Shown: piece by piece, positions 49,758-57,481 of the stretch
How the letters are laid out: each line of letters starts with the position of its first letter
How positions within the stretch are numbered: the stretch's first letter is position 1
Source of the DNA: Deltaproteobacteria bacterium
GTDB taxonomy: Bacteria > Desulfobacterota > Desulfobulbia > Desulfobulbales > Desulfurivibrionaceae
Direction: 5' to 3'
Length of the DNA: 64,000 bases
Assembly: GCA_026388695.1 (NCBI GenBank)
Contig: JAPLJH010000067.1
Span: 1-64,000 of the forward strand
Program-made: the position numbers and the translations under genes
The notes under the pieces: generated by a model
Databases searched by the model: none
The model's input: the letters and a program-made list of their open reading frames with translations, nothing else
Told to the model about the DNA's origin: nothing

Positions 49758-52208
49758 ATGTCCGCATCCCCCACCTATCTTGAAGTTGCTGTTGCCGCGC
49801 CCCTGACGCAAACCTTGACTTACGCCATCCCGACCAGCGGGGAGATTCCCGCTCCGGGGCAGCGGGTGCTGGTCCCCTTGGGCAAACGGTTGCTCACCGG
49901 CTATGTGCTGGCCTTGGGCGAAGAAAAACCCGAGTTCCGACTCAAGCGAGTGACCGAGATCCTCGATGCCTTCCCGGTTTTCCCGGAAGGCCTGGTTCCA
50001 TTTTTTCGTTGGGTGGCCCGCTACTATCATTATCCCATCGGCGAGGTAATTCGGGGCGCGCTGCCCGGCGGACTCACCTCACAAAGCGGCCGCCAGCTCA
50101 AGGCCACCGAGGCAGGGCTGCACTATTTCCTTGTTGAACAGCCGCAGCTTGCCCAGGATTATCCCTGGCTGTCCGTACTGCTAAACAACAAAAAATTGAG
50201 CGCCGCCACCGTACGCAAGCTCTGGAAGGGCAAGGAAAAACGTCTCATCGAACAATGGGCCGAGCAGGGCCTAATCTCCATGGAGCAGATTATCTCAGGG
50301 GCCTCCATCGGCCAAAAGACCGAAACCTGTATCCTCCTTGCCGGCGAACCGCTTGCCCCAGAGGCCCTGGCCAACCTCAAGCCTTCGGAAACAAAAACCC
50401 TAGCCCTCATTGATGACCTGTTGCCTAGTTCGACTCAGGGGCTTCCCCGCCGGGAGCTGACCAAGGCTTACAGCGGCGCAGGAAAAGCCCTCGCCTCACT
50501 GGCCGGAAAAGGCATCATCCGCCTGGAAGAACGCCCGGTCTACCGCGACCCCTTTGGCGAAACCCCGTTTTTTTACCCCAGGCCCGCGCAGCTCACCGCG
50601 GATCAGGAGAACGCCCTGGCCCACCTGAACCCGGCCATCGCCCAAAAAAAATATGCCGCCTTCCTGCTGCACGGCGTCACTGGCAGCGGCAAGACCGAGG
50701 TCTACCTACAGGCGGCGGAAACCACCCTGGCCTTGGGCCGCAGCGTTCTGGTGCTGGTCCCGGAGATCGCCCTGGCCACCCAGCTGGAAGCGCATTTCCT
50801 CTCCCGCTTCGGCGAGACCGTAGCCCTGCTCCACAGCGGCCTGGCCCGAGGCGAGCGTTTTGACCAGTGGCAACGGGTGGTTTCCGGGGAGGCGCGCATC
50901 GTCATCGGCGCCCGCTCCGCCATCTTCGCCCCCCTCGCCGACCCAGGACTGATCATCATCGATGAAGAACACGACGGCGCTTACAAACAGGAAGACAGCC
51001 TGCGTTACCAGGGTCGCGACCTGGCCCTGGTCCGGGGCAGCCAGGGCGGGGCCACGGTGCTGCTCGGCTCTGCCACCCCATCGCTGATCAGCTATCAGCA
51101 TGCGCTGAGCGGCAAGTACACCCTGTTGAATCTGCCGACCAGAATAGAAAACCGGCCCCTGCCCCAGGTGGAGCTGGTCGATCTCCAGGCGGTGAACACC
51201 GTCTCCGGGCGACCACCGCTCTTTAGCCCGCAACTCAAACAGGCGCTGCGGTCGACCCTGGCCCGGCAGGAGCAAAGCCTCGTCTTTTTGAATCGCCGAG
51301 GCTTTGCCGGCTGCATGCTCTGCTCCGACTGCGGCCAGGCGGTGCAATGCCCCCATTGCCGAATAACCCTGACCTTGCACAAGGGCAGGGGCGAACTGGT
51401 CTGCCATTACTGCGGCTTTGCCACTAACAGCCGCACGGTTTGCACCAACTGCCGCTCCATCAACCTCGCCCCCATCGGGTTCGGCACGGAGCGCATCGAA
51501 GAGGAACTTGCGGGGATGTTTCCCAAGGCCCGCATCGCCCGGCTCGACCACGACACCACCCGCAACCGCCAAGACTTCCTCCGCATCCTCCGGGCAGTGC
51601 ATGACCGGGAGGTAGACATTCTCGTGGGCACCCAGATGATCACCAAGGGCCATCATTTCCCCCATGTCACCCTGGTGGGCATCGTCTGGGCCGATGCCGG
51701 GCTGGGCATGCCCGATTACAAGGCAGGCGAACGCACCTTCCAGCTCCTGGCCCAGGTGACCGGCCGGGCAGGCCGGGGCGAGCAACCCGGGCGGGTCATT
51801 GTCCAGACCCACCAACCCGGCCATTACTCCATTGCTGCGGCCCGCGACCACGATTACCCCCGGTTTTTCGAAAAAGAAATCGGGCTGCGCAAGGCCTTGG
51901 GCTATCCGCCCTTCAGCCGCCTCATCAACCTGGTTGTGGACGGCGAACAAGAAGAAGTGGTGCAAACCCGGGCAGAAGCCCTGACCGCCAAAGGCAAGGC
52001 GTTGCGCCGCTATCAAAAAACCGCCATCCTCGGCCCAGCCCCTGCCCCCCTGGCCAGATTGCGAGGCAGATTTCGCTGGCAAATCCTGCTCAAAGGCCCG
52101 AATCTTGAAGAGCTGCATGGCCTCTGCCTGGAGCTGGAGCAGGAGCACACCCGGTTGGCTGGAGCGGTGAATTTGTCGGTGGACGTTGATCCGGAGAGTA
52201 TGTTGTAG
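49758..52208 (+). CDS. priA: primosomal protein N' (replication restart helicase PriA)
   Basis: 816 aa. An N-terminal 3'-DNA-binding domain (YLEVAVAAPLTQTLTYAIP) precedes the SF2 helicase: Walker A GVTGSGKTEVYLQA, DEEHDGAYKQEDSLRYQGRD (DEAH-like box), GSATPSLISYQHAL, the zinc-binding block with eight Cys (CMLCSDCGQAVQCPHC and CHYCG, CTNCR), and GTQMITKGHHFPHVTLVG and QVTGRAGRGEQPGRV motifs. It reloads the replisome at stalled forks. Normal length. Starts about 190 bases after galU. Confidence 0.97.
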   Translation: MSASPTYLEVAVAAPLTQTLTYAIPTSGEIPAPGQRVLVPLGKRLLTGYVLALGEEKPEFRLKRVTEILDAFPVFPEGLVPFFRWVARYYHYPIGEVIRGALPGGLTSQSGRQLKATEAGLHYFLVEQPQLAQDYPWLSVLLNNKKLSAATVRKLWKGKEKRLIEQWAEQGLISMEQIISGASIGQKTETCILLAGEPLAPEALANLKPSETKTLALIDDLLPSSTQGLPRRELTKAYSGAGKALASLAGKGIIRLEERPVYRDPFGETPFFYPRPAQLTADQENALAHLNPAIAQKKYAAFLLHGVTGSGKTEVYLQAAETTLALGRSVLVLVPEIALATQLEAHFLSRFGETVALLHSGLARGERFDQWQRVVSGEARIVIGARSAIFAPLADPGLIIIDEEHDGAYKQEDSLRYQGRDLALVRGSQGGATVLLGSATPSLISYQHALSGKYTLLNLPTRIENRPLPQVELVDLQAVNTVSGRPPLFSPQLKQALRSTLARQEQSLVFLNRRGFAGCMLCSDCGQAVQCPHCRITLTLHKGRGELVCHYCGFATNSRTVCTNCRSINLAPIGFGTERIEEELAGMFPKARIARLDHDTTRNRQDFLRILRAVHDREVDILVGTQMITKGHHFPHVTLVGIVWADAGLGMPDYKAGERTFQLLAQVTGRAGRGEQPGRVIVQTHQPGHYSIAAARDHDYPRFFEKEIGLRKALGYPPFSRLINLVVDGEQEEVVQTRAEALTAKGKALRRYQKTAILGPAPAPLARLRGRFRWQILLKGPNLEELHGLCLELEQEHTRLAGAVNLSVDVDPESML

Positions 52209-52296
52209 AACTGTGCATGTTACCGTTTTTTTCTTGCCATCGCGCACCACATGAGATACAATTATGCGCATAACAAATGCGCATATGGAGACAACA

Positions 52297-52545
52297 ATGC
52301 AGGCGACACTTTTTGATCCGGCGGCTCCTAAAAAATCTGCCAATCTCAGTATCAACAGCGACTTGCTGCGACTGGCGAAAGAAAACCACATCAATCTTTC
52401 TCAAGCCCTTGAACAGCGGCTGGACGAAGTTCTGCGGGAAGAACAGCGCCGCAAGTGGCTTACGGAAAACCATGAGGCCATAAACGAATACAACTCCCGC
52501 GTCGAAAAGCACGGGGTGTTCAGCGATGGGTTCAGGCGGTTCTGA
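52297..52545 (+). CDS. ccdA: CcdA-family antitoxin
   Basis: 82 aa. N-terminal ribbon-helix-helix (KKSANLSINSDLLRLAKENHINLSQALEQRL) for operator binding, with a C-terminal toxin-binding tail (WLTENHEAINEYNSRVEKHGVFSDGFR), matching CcdA layout. GGAG is 8 bases before the ATG at 52297; longer starts are in frame. The stop overlaps the ccdB start by one base (TGATG), so translation is coupled. Confidence 0.93.
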   Translation: MQATLFDPAAPKKSANLSINSDLLRLAKENHINLSQALEQRLDEVLREEQRRKWLTENHEAINEYNSRVEKHGVFSDGFRRF

Positions 52546-52859
52546 TGGCGCAGCTCGACGTGTACGAAAACCCCAATCCGGCAACCCAGAAAGAAATCCC
52601 CTATCTACTGGACGTACAAACCGGTCTGCTGGAGGGTCTCGCTTCCCGCATGGTGGTTCCGCTCGTCAAGGCCTCGACCATGGGCAAGGCGGCGCAACGC
52701 CTCAATCCCAGATTCACGGTCGGACAGACCGAGGTAATCATGTCCACTGCCGAGCTAGCTGGCATTCCAACGCGTTTTTTGGGGCAAAAGGTTGGCTCCT
52801 TGGCTGATCGCAGGGACGAGATTATCGCGGCGCTTGATTTTTTGTTTAGTGGATATTAA
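52545..52859 (+). CDS. ccdB: CcdB-family toxin
   Basis: 104 aa. QLDVYENPNPATQKEIPYLLDVQTGLLEGLASRMVVPL-type text (read in short blocks) matches CcdB, a DNA-gyrase poison. The F-plasmid protein ends in Trp-Gly-Ile, needed for gyrase poisoning; here the end is FLFSGY, so the key Trp is Phe and the last two residues differ. It may still be active, as chromosomal CcdB ends vary, or be partly attenuated. Confidence 0.92.
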   Translation: MAQLDVYENPNPATQKEIPYLLDVQTGLLEGLASRMVVPLVKASTMGKAAQRLNPRFTVGQTEVIMSTAELAGIPTRFLGQKVGSLADRRDEIIAALDFLFSGY

Positions 52860-52943
52860 GAACCTGCACCACTGTAATGATAATTATGTTCAGCAGCATC
52901 CTTTCGCTGCTGTCACAGATGCGCGAAAAAAATCGGCAAAACG

Positions 52944-53537
52944 ATGAATGAATTAGGCTCAGAACAAAATATCCTTCCTCCAAGAAAATGGAAGAAGAGA
53001 TGGGCCATAGCCCTACTGGCCATAGTATGCCTTCAACTCTATCACGGAGAGTACACGGGGACGTACTTCATTCATGCTCCCTGGTGGGATACATGCCTGT
53101 TCTCTCTCTCCCTTGCATTCGCCGCATGGTGTGTAATAAGATTTTTCCGAGGAGGTTATGCCGACAAACTTGTCCCGAATATTTCCACATGGGGAAAGTG
53201 GTCGCTGACATTCTTCCTCCTCCCGATTTTCAGTTCTTTTTCCTTCTGGTTTTCTTTCACGGACTTGACTGATATTATTACACAAATAACGGGAACGCCA
53301 TTCAGCATCTCCGCGTTTCATTTTAAAGAAGCGGAATCTTCATGTTCGGATGTATGCTACACCATCTCAGCGGAAGACCTCCTTAAACACCAACTCCCCA
53401 GCCGCATCGCAATCGACTTCAAGCCTTGGACTTACTACACATATAACTCTCTCCCCAACCCCCTTCCGGTTGTGCTCAAAGGGAAAAAATCCGTCTTCGG
53501 CTTTCATTTTCAATGCGTCACGGCTCGGCAATCATAA
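52944..53537 (+). CDS. hypothetical membrane protein
   Basis: 197 aa, unrecognised. Three membrane helices are visible at about 20-36 (WAIALLAIVCLQLY), 50-66 (CLFSLSLAFAAWCVIRFF) and 85-103 (WSLTFFLLPIFSSFSFWF); the C-terminal 90 residues are soluble with Cys pairs (SSCSDVCYTIS). Lower GC and different codon use from its neighbours suggest recent arrival, along with the CcdAB pair upstream. No clear ribosome binding site. Confidence 0.55.
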   Translation: MNELGSEQNILPPRKWKKRWAIALLAIVCLQLYHGEYTGTYFIHAPWWDTCLFSLSLAFAAWCVIRFFRGGYADKLVPNISTWGKWSLTFFLLPIFSSFSFWFSFTDLTDIITQITGTPFSISAFHFKEAESSCSDVCYTISAEDLLKHQLPSRIAIDFKPWTYYTYNSLPNPLPVVLKGKKSVFGFHFQCVTARQS

Positions 53538-53552
53538 AGTTAAGGACACCCC

Positions 53553-54068
53553 ATGGCCCTACGAGAGATCGTCACCTACCCCTTCCCCATCCTCAAGGAC
53601 ACAGCCAAGCCGGTGACCGACTTCGGCCCCGAACTTGAAAAGCTGGTGGCCGACATGGCGGAAACCATGTACGACGCACCCGGCGTGGGCTTAGCAGCCC
53701 CGCAAATCAACATTCCCCTACAGCTCTGCGTCATTGATATCTCGCCCAAGGATGCGCCCAGGGAGCTGATCGTGCTGGCCAACCCCAAGATCATCAAGGG
53801 CGAGGGCCAGGAGATTGACGAAGAGGGCTGCCTCAGCGTGCGGGAGTATTGCAGCAACGTACCCCGCTTTGCCAAGGTTTGGGTGGAGGCCCAGGACATT
53901 ACCGGACAGCCGCTGAGCTTTGAGGCCGAAGGCTATTACGCCCGAGTGATCCAGCACGAACTCGATCACTTAAACGGCACCCTGTTTATCGACCGGATCA
54001 GCTCCCTCAAGCGAACGCTGTATAAAAAGAAGATTAAAAAAATGCTCAAGGCCGAAGAGGGGAAATAA
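53553..54068 (+). CDS. def: peptide deformylase
   Basis: 171 aa. The three deformylase motifs are intact: GVGLAAPQ, EEGCLSVREY and QHELDHLNG (the Cys and two His hold the metal, Glu is catalytic). Removes the formyl group from new proteins. AAGGA precedes the ATG. Directly followed by fmt (3-base gap), the classic def-fmt pair. Confidence 0.97.
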   Translation: MALREIVTYPFPILKDTAKPVTDFGPELEKLVADMAETMYDAPGVGLAAPQINIPLQLCVIDISPKDAPRELIVLANPKIIKGEGQEIDEEGCLSVREYCSNVPRFAKVWVEAQDITGQPLSFEAEGYYARVIQHELDHLNGTLFIDRISSLKRTLYKKKIKKMLKAEEGK

Positions 54069-54071
54069 CCG

Positions 54072-55016
54072 GTGGCAGCCAAATACCGCATCATCTTCAT
54101 GGGCACCCCGGAATTTGCCGTGCCCTCGCTCCAGGCCCTTCTCGACCACGGGGAACAGGTTGTCGCCGTGGTCTGCCAGCCGGACAAGCCCAAGGGCCGG
54201 GGCCGCAAGCTAAGCCCGCCGCCGGTCAAAGAACTGGCCCTAGCCGCGGGCATCCCGGTTCTCCAGCCCACCAAGGTTCGAACTCCTGACTTTCTCGAAG
54301 AGCTCCGCTCCTATCAGCCGGATCTCATGGTGGTGACCGCCTATGGCCGCATCCTGACCGGGCCGGTGCTCAGCCTGCCGCGCTTAGGCACCATCAACGT
54401 GCACGGCTCGCTCCTGCCCAAATACCGGGGCGCGGCGCCGGTCCAGTGGGCGGTGCTCAACGGCGACACGGAAACCGGGATCACCATCATGCAGATGGAC
54501 GAGGGCATGGACACCGGCGACATCCTCCTGCCGGGCCACCTAGCCATCAAAGCCGATGATACCGCAGGCACCCTGGCCGTGAAGATGGCCGAACTCGGGG
54601 GCAGGCTGCTCATCGAGGCCCTGGAACGACTCAAAGCCGGAAACCTCCCCCCGCACAAACAAGACGAAAGTCTGGTCACCCTGTCGCCCCCGCTTTCCAA
54701 GGAATTAAGCGAGATCGACTGGCAGAGGTCGGCCAAGGAAATCAGCTGCCAAATCAGGGGACTAGACCCATGGCCCATGGCGCACACCACCCTGGAGGGC
54801 AAATGGCTGCGCTTTTTTGCCCCGCAGGTGATTACTGGCCCTGTCAGCGAAGCGCCCGGCACCCTGTGCAGGGCCAACAAAAATGGGCTGATGGTGGCCA
54901 CGGGCGAAGGGTATCTACGGTTGGGCGAGGTGCAACTTGAGGGCTCCAAACGGATGAGCGCGGACGCCTTTCTGAGGGGCAGACCGCTCGAAGTGGGGCT
55001 GCGGTTTCCCACATGA
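54072..55016 (+). CDS. fmt: methionyl-tRNA formyltransferase
   Basis: 314 aa, GTG start. FMGTPEFAVPSLQALLDHG, the catalytic block NVHGSLLPKYRGAAPVQWA (Asn, His) and ITIMQMDEGMDTGDILL with its Asp are all present, plus the C-terminal Fmt_C domain (LRLGEVQLEGSKRMSADAFL). Formylates initiator Met-tRNA. The stop overlaps the next gene's ATG (ATGA). Confidence 0.97.
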   Translation: MAAKYRIIFMGTPEFAVPSLQALLDHGEQVVAVVCQPDKPKGRGRKLSPPPVKELALAAGIPVLQPTKVRTPDFLEELRSYQPDLMVVTAYGRILTGPVLSLPRLGTINVHGSLLPKYRGAAPVQWAVLNGDTETGITIMQMDEGMDTGDILLPGHLAIKADDTAGTLAVKMAELGGRLLIEALERLKAGNLPPHKQDESLVTLSPPLSKELSEIDWQRSAKEISCQIRGLDPWPMAHTTLEGKWLRFFAPQVITGPVSEAPGTLCRANKNGLMVATGEGYLRLGEVQLEGSKRMSADAFLRGRPLEVGLRFPT

Positions 55017-55759
55017 CCAGATTCCTAAAAAGCCGCATCTTTTACCTTATTCTCATCCTGGCCGCGATTGGGGCCATTGCCCTCTATGCGCTCCAGGAGG
55101 ACAACCTTTTCGGCAGGGTCATTTCCTATCTGCAAAATTCACGGCAACACGGGGAACAGCTCCGGGAGGCCATCCTGGCCAAGGGCGCCTTCGCGCCGCT
55201 TATCTTCATCACCCTCCAGGTTCTTCAGGTGGTTGTCGCGCCCATCCCCGGCGAGGCCAGCGGTATCTTGGGCGGCTACCTCTTCGGCGCCTTGCCAGCC
55301 TTTGTCTATTCCACCATCGGGCTGACCATCGGTTCCTGGCTGGCCTTCATGGTCGGTCGGCTGCTGAGCGATCTGGTCCGCCGTCGGCTGGAACACACCG
55401 CCATCTATAAGCGCTTCAACCATCTGGTCAGCAAGGGAGATTTTGCCATCCCCTTTGTCCTTTTTCTCCTGCCCGGCTTTCCCAAAGACTCCCTGGCCTA
55501 TCTGCTGGGCATGAGCCACATGCCGCTACCAGTATTTTTGTTCATCACCGTGGTGGGCCGGATTCCAGGCACCCTGCTCCTTTCCTTCCAGGGGGCCGAA
55601 ATCTATCAAGGCGACTATCTAAAGTTCGCACTTCTCCTGGGGGTTTCAGCCCTGATCGCTCTCCCCTATGCCTTCTACCACAAACGGATTCTCACTTGGC
55701 TCACCCATTACAGCAAGCGCACCTTTCCCGACGATGGTCCAGCAGGAAAAAATGACTAA
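55013..55759 (+). CDS. TVP38/TMEM64-family membrane protein (VTT domain)
   Basis: 248 aa with about five or six hydrophobic segments. The VTT/SNARE-assoc signature is visible: QVVVAPIPGEASGILGGYLF, GSWLAFMVGRLLSDLVRRRL and PFVLFLLPGFPKDSLAYLLG, followed by GRIPGTLLLS. The family is related to DedA lipid scramblases; exact role unknown. Coupled to fmt by ATGA and overlapping larC by 8 bases. Confidence 0.87.
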   Translation: MTRFLKSRIFYLILILAAIGAIALYALQEDNLFGRVISYLQNSRQHGEQLREAILAKGAFAPLIFITLQVLQVVVAPIPGEASGILGGYLFGALPAFVYSTIGLTIGSWLAFMVGRLLSDLVRRRLEHTAIYKRFNHLVSKGDFAIPFVLFLLPGFPKDSLAYLLGMSHMPLPVFLFITVVGRIPGTLLLSFQGAEIYQGDYLKFALLLGVSALIALPYAFYHKRILTWLTHYSKRTFPDDGPAGKND

Positions 55760-56945
55760 CCAACACACCATCGCCTATATCGACTGTTTCTCCGGAATCA
55801 GCGGCGACATGTTCCTTGGCGCTCTGCTCGATGCGGGGCTGCCGGAAGAGGAGTTGCGCAGCCAGCTCTCCCTACTGGAACTTGAGGGCTACACCCTGAC
55901 CGTGGGCAAAAAAACCTGCGGGGCCATCGCCGCCACCACCCTCACGGTCAAGACCGCCGAGCACCATCCGCACCGTTCCTGGGGGAATATCCGGCAGATC
56001 ATCACCGCAAGCAGACTCGCGGAGCCGATCAAGACAACAGCGCTTGCCATCTTCTCTCTGCTGACCGAAGCCGAGGCCAAGGTGCATGGCAGGCCGGTGG
56101 ATGCGGTGCATTTCCATGAGGTGGGCGGGATCGACTCTATCGTTGATATCGTCGGCGCGGCCATAGGCCTTGCCGCCCTGAACATCACCCACCTGCATTG
56201 CGCCCCCCTGCCCATGCCGCGCGGCTGGGTCCAGTGCGCCCACGGCCTGCTGCCTCTACCCGCGCCTGCGGTCTGCGAGCTGCTGCAAGGGGCACCCACG
56301 TATGGAGTTGAGCTGAACCAGGAGCTGGTCACCCCCACCGGTGCCGCCATCGTCAAGGCTTTGGCCACCGATTATGGCCCCATGCCAGCCATGACCATGA
56401 CTGCGGTGGGCTACGGGGCCGGCAGCCAGGAGCTGGCCAACGGCCAACCTAATCTGCTGCGCCTGGTCCTCGGCACCGCCCTGCCCGTGGTCGAGGCCCA
56501 GGAGGTGGAGGTGATCGAAACCCACCTGGACGACTGGTCGCCGGAGACCTTTCCCTATCTCAGCGAACGATTGTTTACCCTAAACGCTTTGGATGTGGCC
56601 CTGATCCCCATCCAGATGAAAAAGGGACGGCCCGGCTTTCTCCTGCGGGTGATCTGCGACCGGGCCGTGGCCCTGGCAGCCAAGGAATGCATTCTCAGCG
56701 AGACCACGGCCATCGGCCTGCGTTTTCGCACGGAGCAGCGCTGGACCCTGCCCAGGGAGACCGGCACGGTTTCCACCCGCTGGGGCGAGATAAAAGTAAA
56801 GAAGGTGACGACCCCCACTGGGGAGGTGTTGACCCCGGAATACGAGGATTGCAAGCGGGTGGCAATCGCGCACCATGTCCCGATCAAAGAGGTGTATGCC
56901 GAGGTAGGCTGCGCCAAACGTGAAACATTCAAGGGGGAAACGTAA
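55752..56945 (+). CDS. larC: nickel-pincer cofactor biosynthesis protein LarC
   Basis: 397 aa. IAYIDCFSGISGDMFLGALL is the hallmark start; HFHEVGGIDSIVDIVGAAI, PAVCELLQGAPTYG and ELVTPTGAAIVKAL follow, and the C-terminal half has IETHLDDWSPETFPYL and the cytidylyl-type nickel-insertion part. LarC inserts nickel into the pyridinium pincer cofactor of lactate racemase-like enzymes. The gene is one uninterrupted frame, unlike Lactobacillus, where a frameshift is needed. LarB/LarE and target enzyme are not in the window. Confidence 0.95.
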   Translation: MTNQHTIAYIDCFSGISGDMFLGALLDAGLPEEELRSQLSLLELEGYTLTVGKKTCGAIAATTLTVKTAEHHPHRSWGNIRQIITASRLAEPIKTTALAIFSLLTEAEAKVHGRPVDAVHFHEVGGIDSIVDIVGAAIGLAALNITHLHCAPLPMPRGWVQCAHGLLPLPAPAVCELLQGAPTYGVELNQELVTPTGAAIVKALATDYGPMPAMTMTAVGYGAGSQELANGQPNLLRLVLGTALPVVEAQEVEVIETHLDDWSPETFPYLSERLFTLNALDVALIPIQMKKGRPGFLLRVICDRAVALAAKECILSETTAIGLRFRTEQRWTLPRETGTVSTRWGEIKVKKVTTPTGEVLTPEYEDCKRVAIAHHVPIKEVYAEVGCAKRETFKGET

Positions 56946-57401
56946 ATGGATCGTCTGTTCATGGGCATTGCCACCGGTTTTGGCGCGGGCTATCTGCCCA
57001 AAGCCCCCGGCACCTGGGGATCGCTGGTGGCCCTGCCCCTGCATTTTTTCCTCCGCCAGCTGGCCCCGAACCACTATGCCCTTGCCCTAACGGGAATCTT
57101 CTTCATCGCCGTCATCACCGCCGGGCAAGCGGAAAAAATCCTGGACCGCAAAGACCCTGGGGTGGTGGTGATCGACGAGATCATCGGCATGCTCATCACC
57201 CTGATCGCTGCCCCGAACAACCCGCTGATCTGGCTGCTGGGTTTTTTGATCTTCCGCTTTTTCGACATCTTCAAGCCCTTTCCCATCCGCCTCATCGACC
57301 AGCGGATCAACGGCGGTATGGGCATCGTCCTCGATGATGTGCTGGCCGGAATTTACAGCCTTATTGTCCTGCAAATTTTCTGCTATGCTATACTTGGATA
57401 G
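56946..57401 (+). CDS. pgpA: phosphatidylglycerophosphatase A
   Basis: 151 aa, with three or four membrane segments. The conserved GYLPKAPGTWGSLVALPL, DPGVVVIDEIIGMLITL and FRFFDIFKPFPIRLID blocks are all present, as is DDVLAGIYS at the end. Removes phosphate from phosphatidylglycerophosphate in phospholipid synthesis. It starts one base after the larC stop, so likely coupled. Confidence 0.96.
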   Translation: MDRLFMGIATGFGAGYLPKAPGTWGSLVALPLHFFLRQLAPNHYALALTGIFFIAVITAGQAEKILDRKDPGVVVIDEIIGMLITLIAAPNNPLIWLLGFLIFRFFDIFKPFPIRLIDQRINGGMGIVLDDVLAGIYSLIVLQIFCYAILG

Positions 57402-57447
57402 AAAAAAACTCCCCGCCTCCGCAGGGACCAGCCCCGTCTAAAGGCTG

Positions 57448-57474
57448 GCCTCTGGAGGCATTTTATCCAGAGGC
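57448..57474 (+). promoter_or_regulatory. hairpin that covers the probable ribosome binding site of the DUF748 gene
   Basis: GCCTCTGGA (57448-57456) pairs perfectly with TCCAGAGGC (57466-57474) around a 9-base loop. The only purine-rich candidate Shine-Dalgarno (AGAGG, 57469-57473) lies in the right arm, 8 bases before the ATG at 57482. A second small hairpin (CCAGCC/GGCTGG) lies just upstream. Confidence 0.5.
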
Positions 57475-57481
57475 GCGTGCC

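Noticed and set aside
50706-52394. 562-codon minus-strand frame over priA
   Set aside because: It mirrors the GC-rich priA coding frame and shows no family features.
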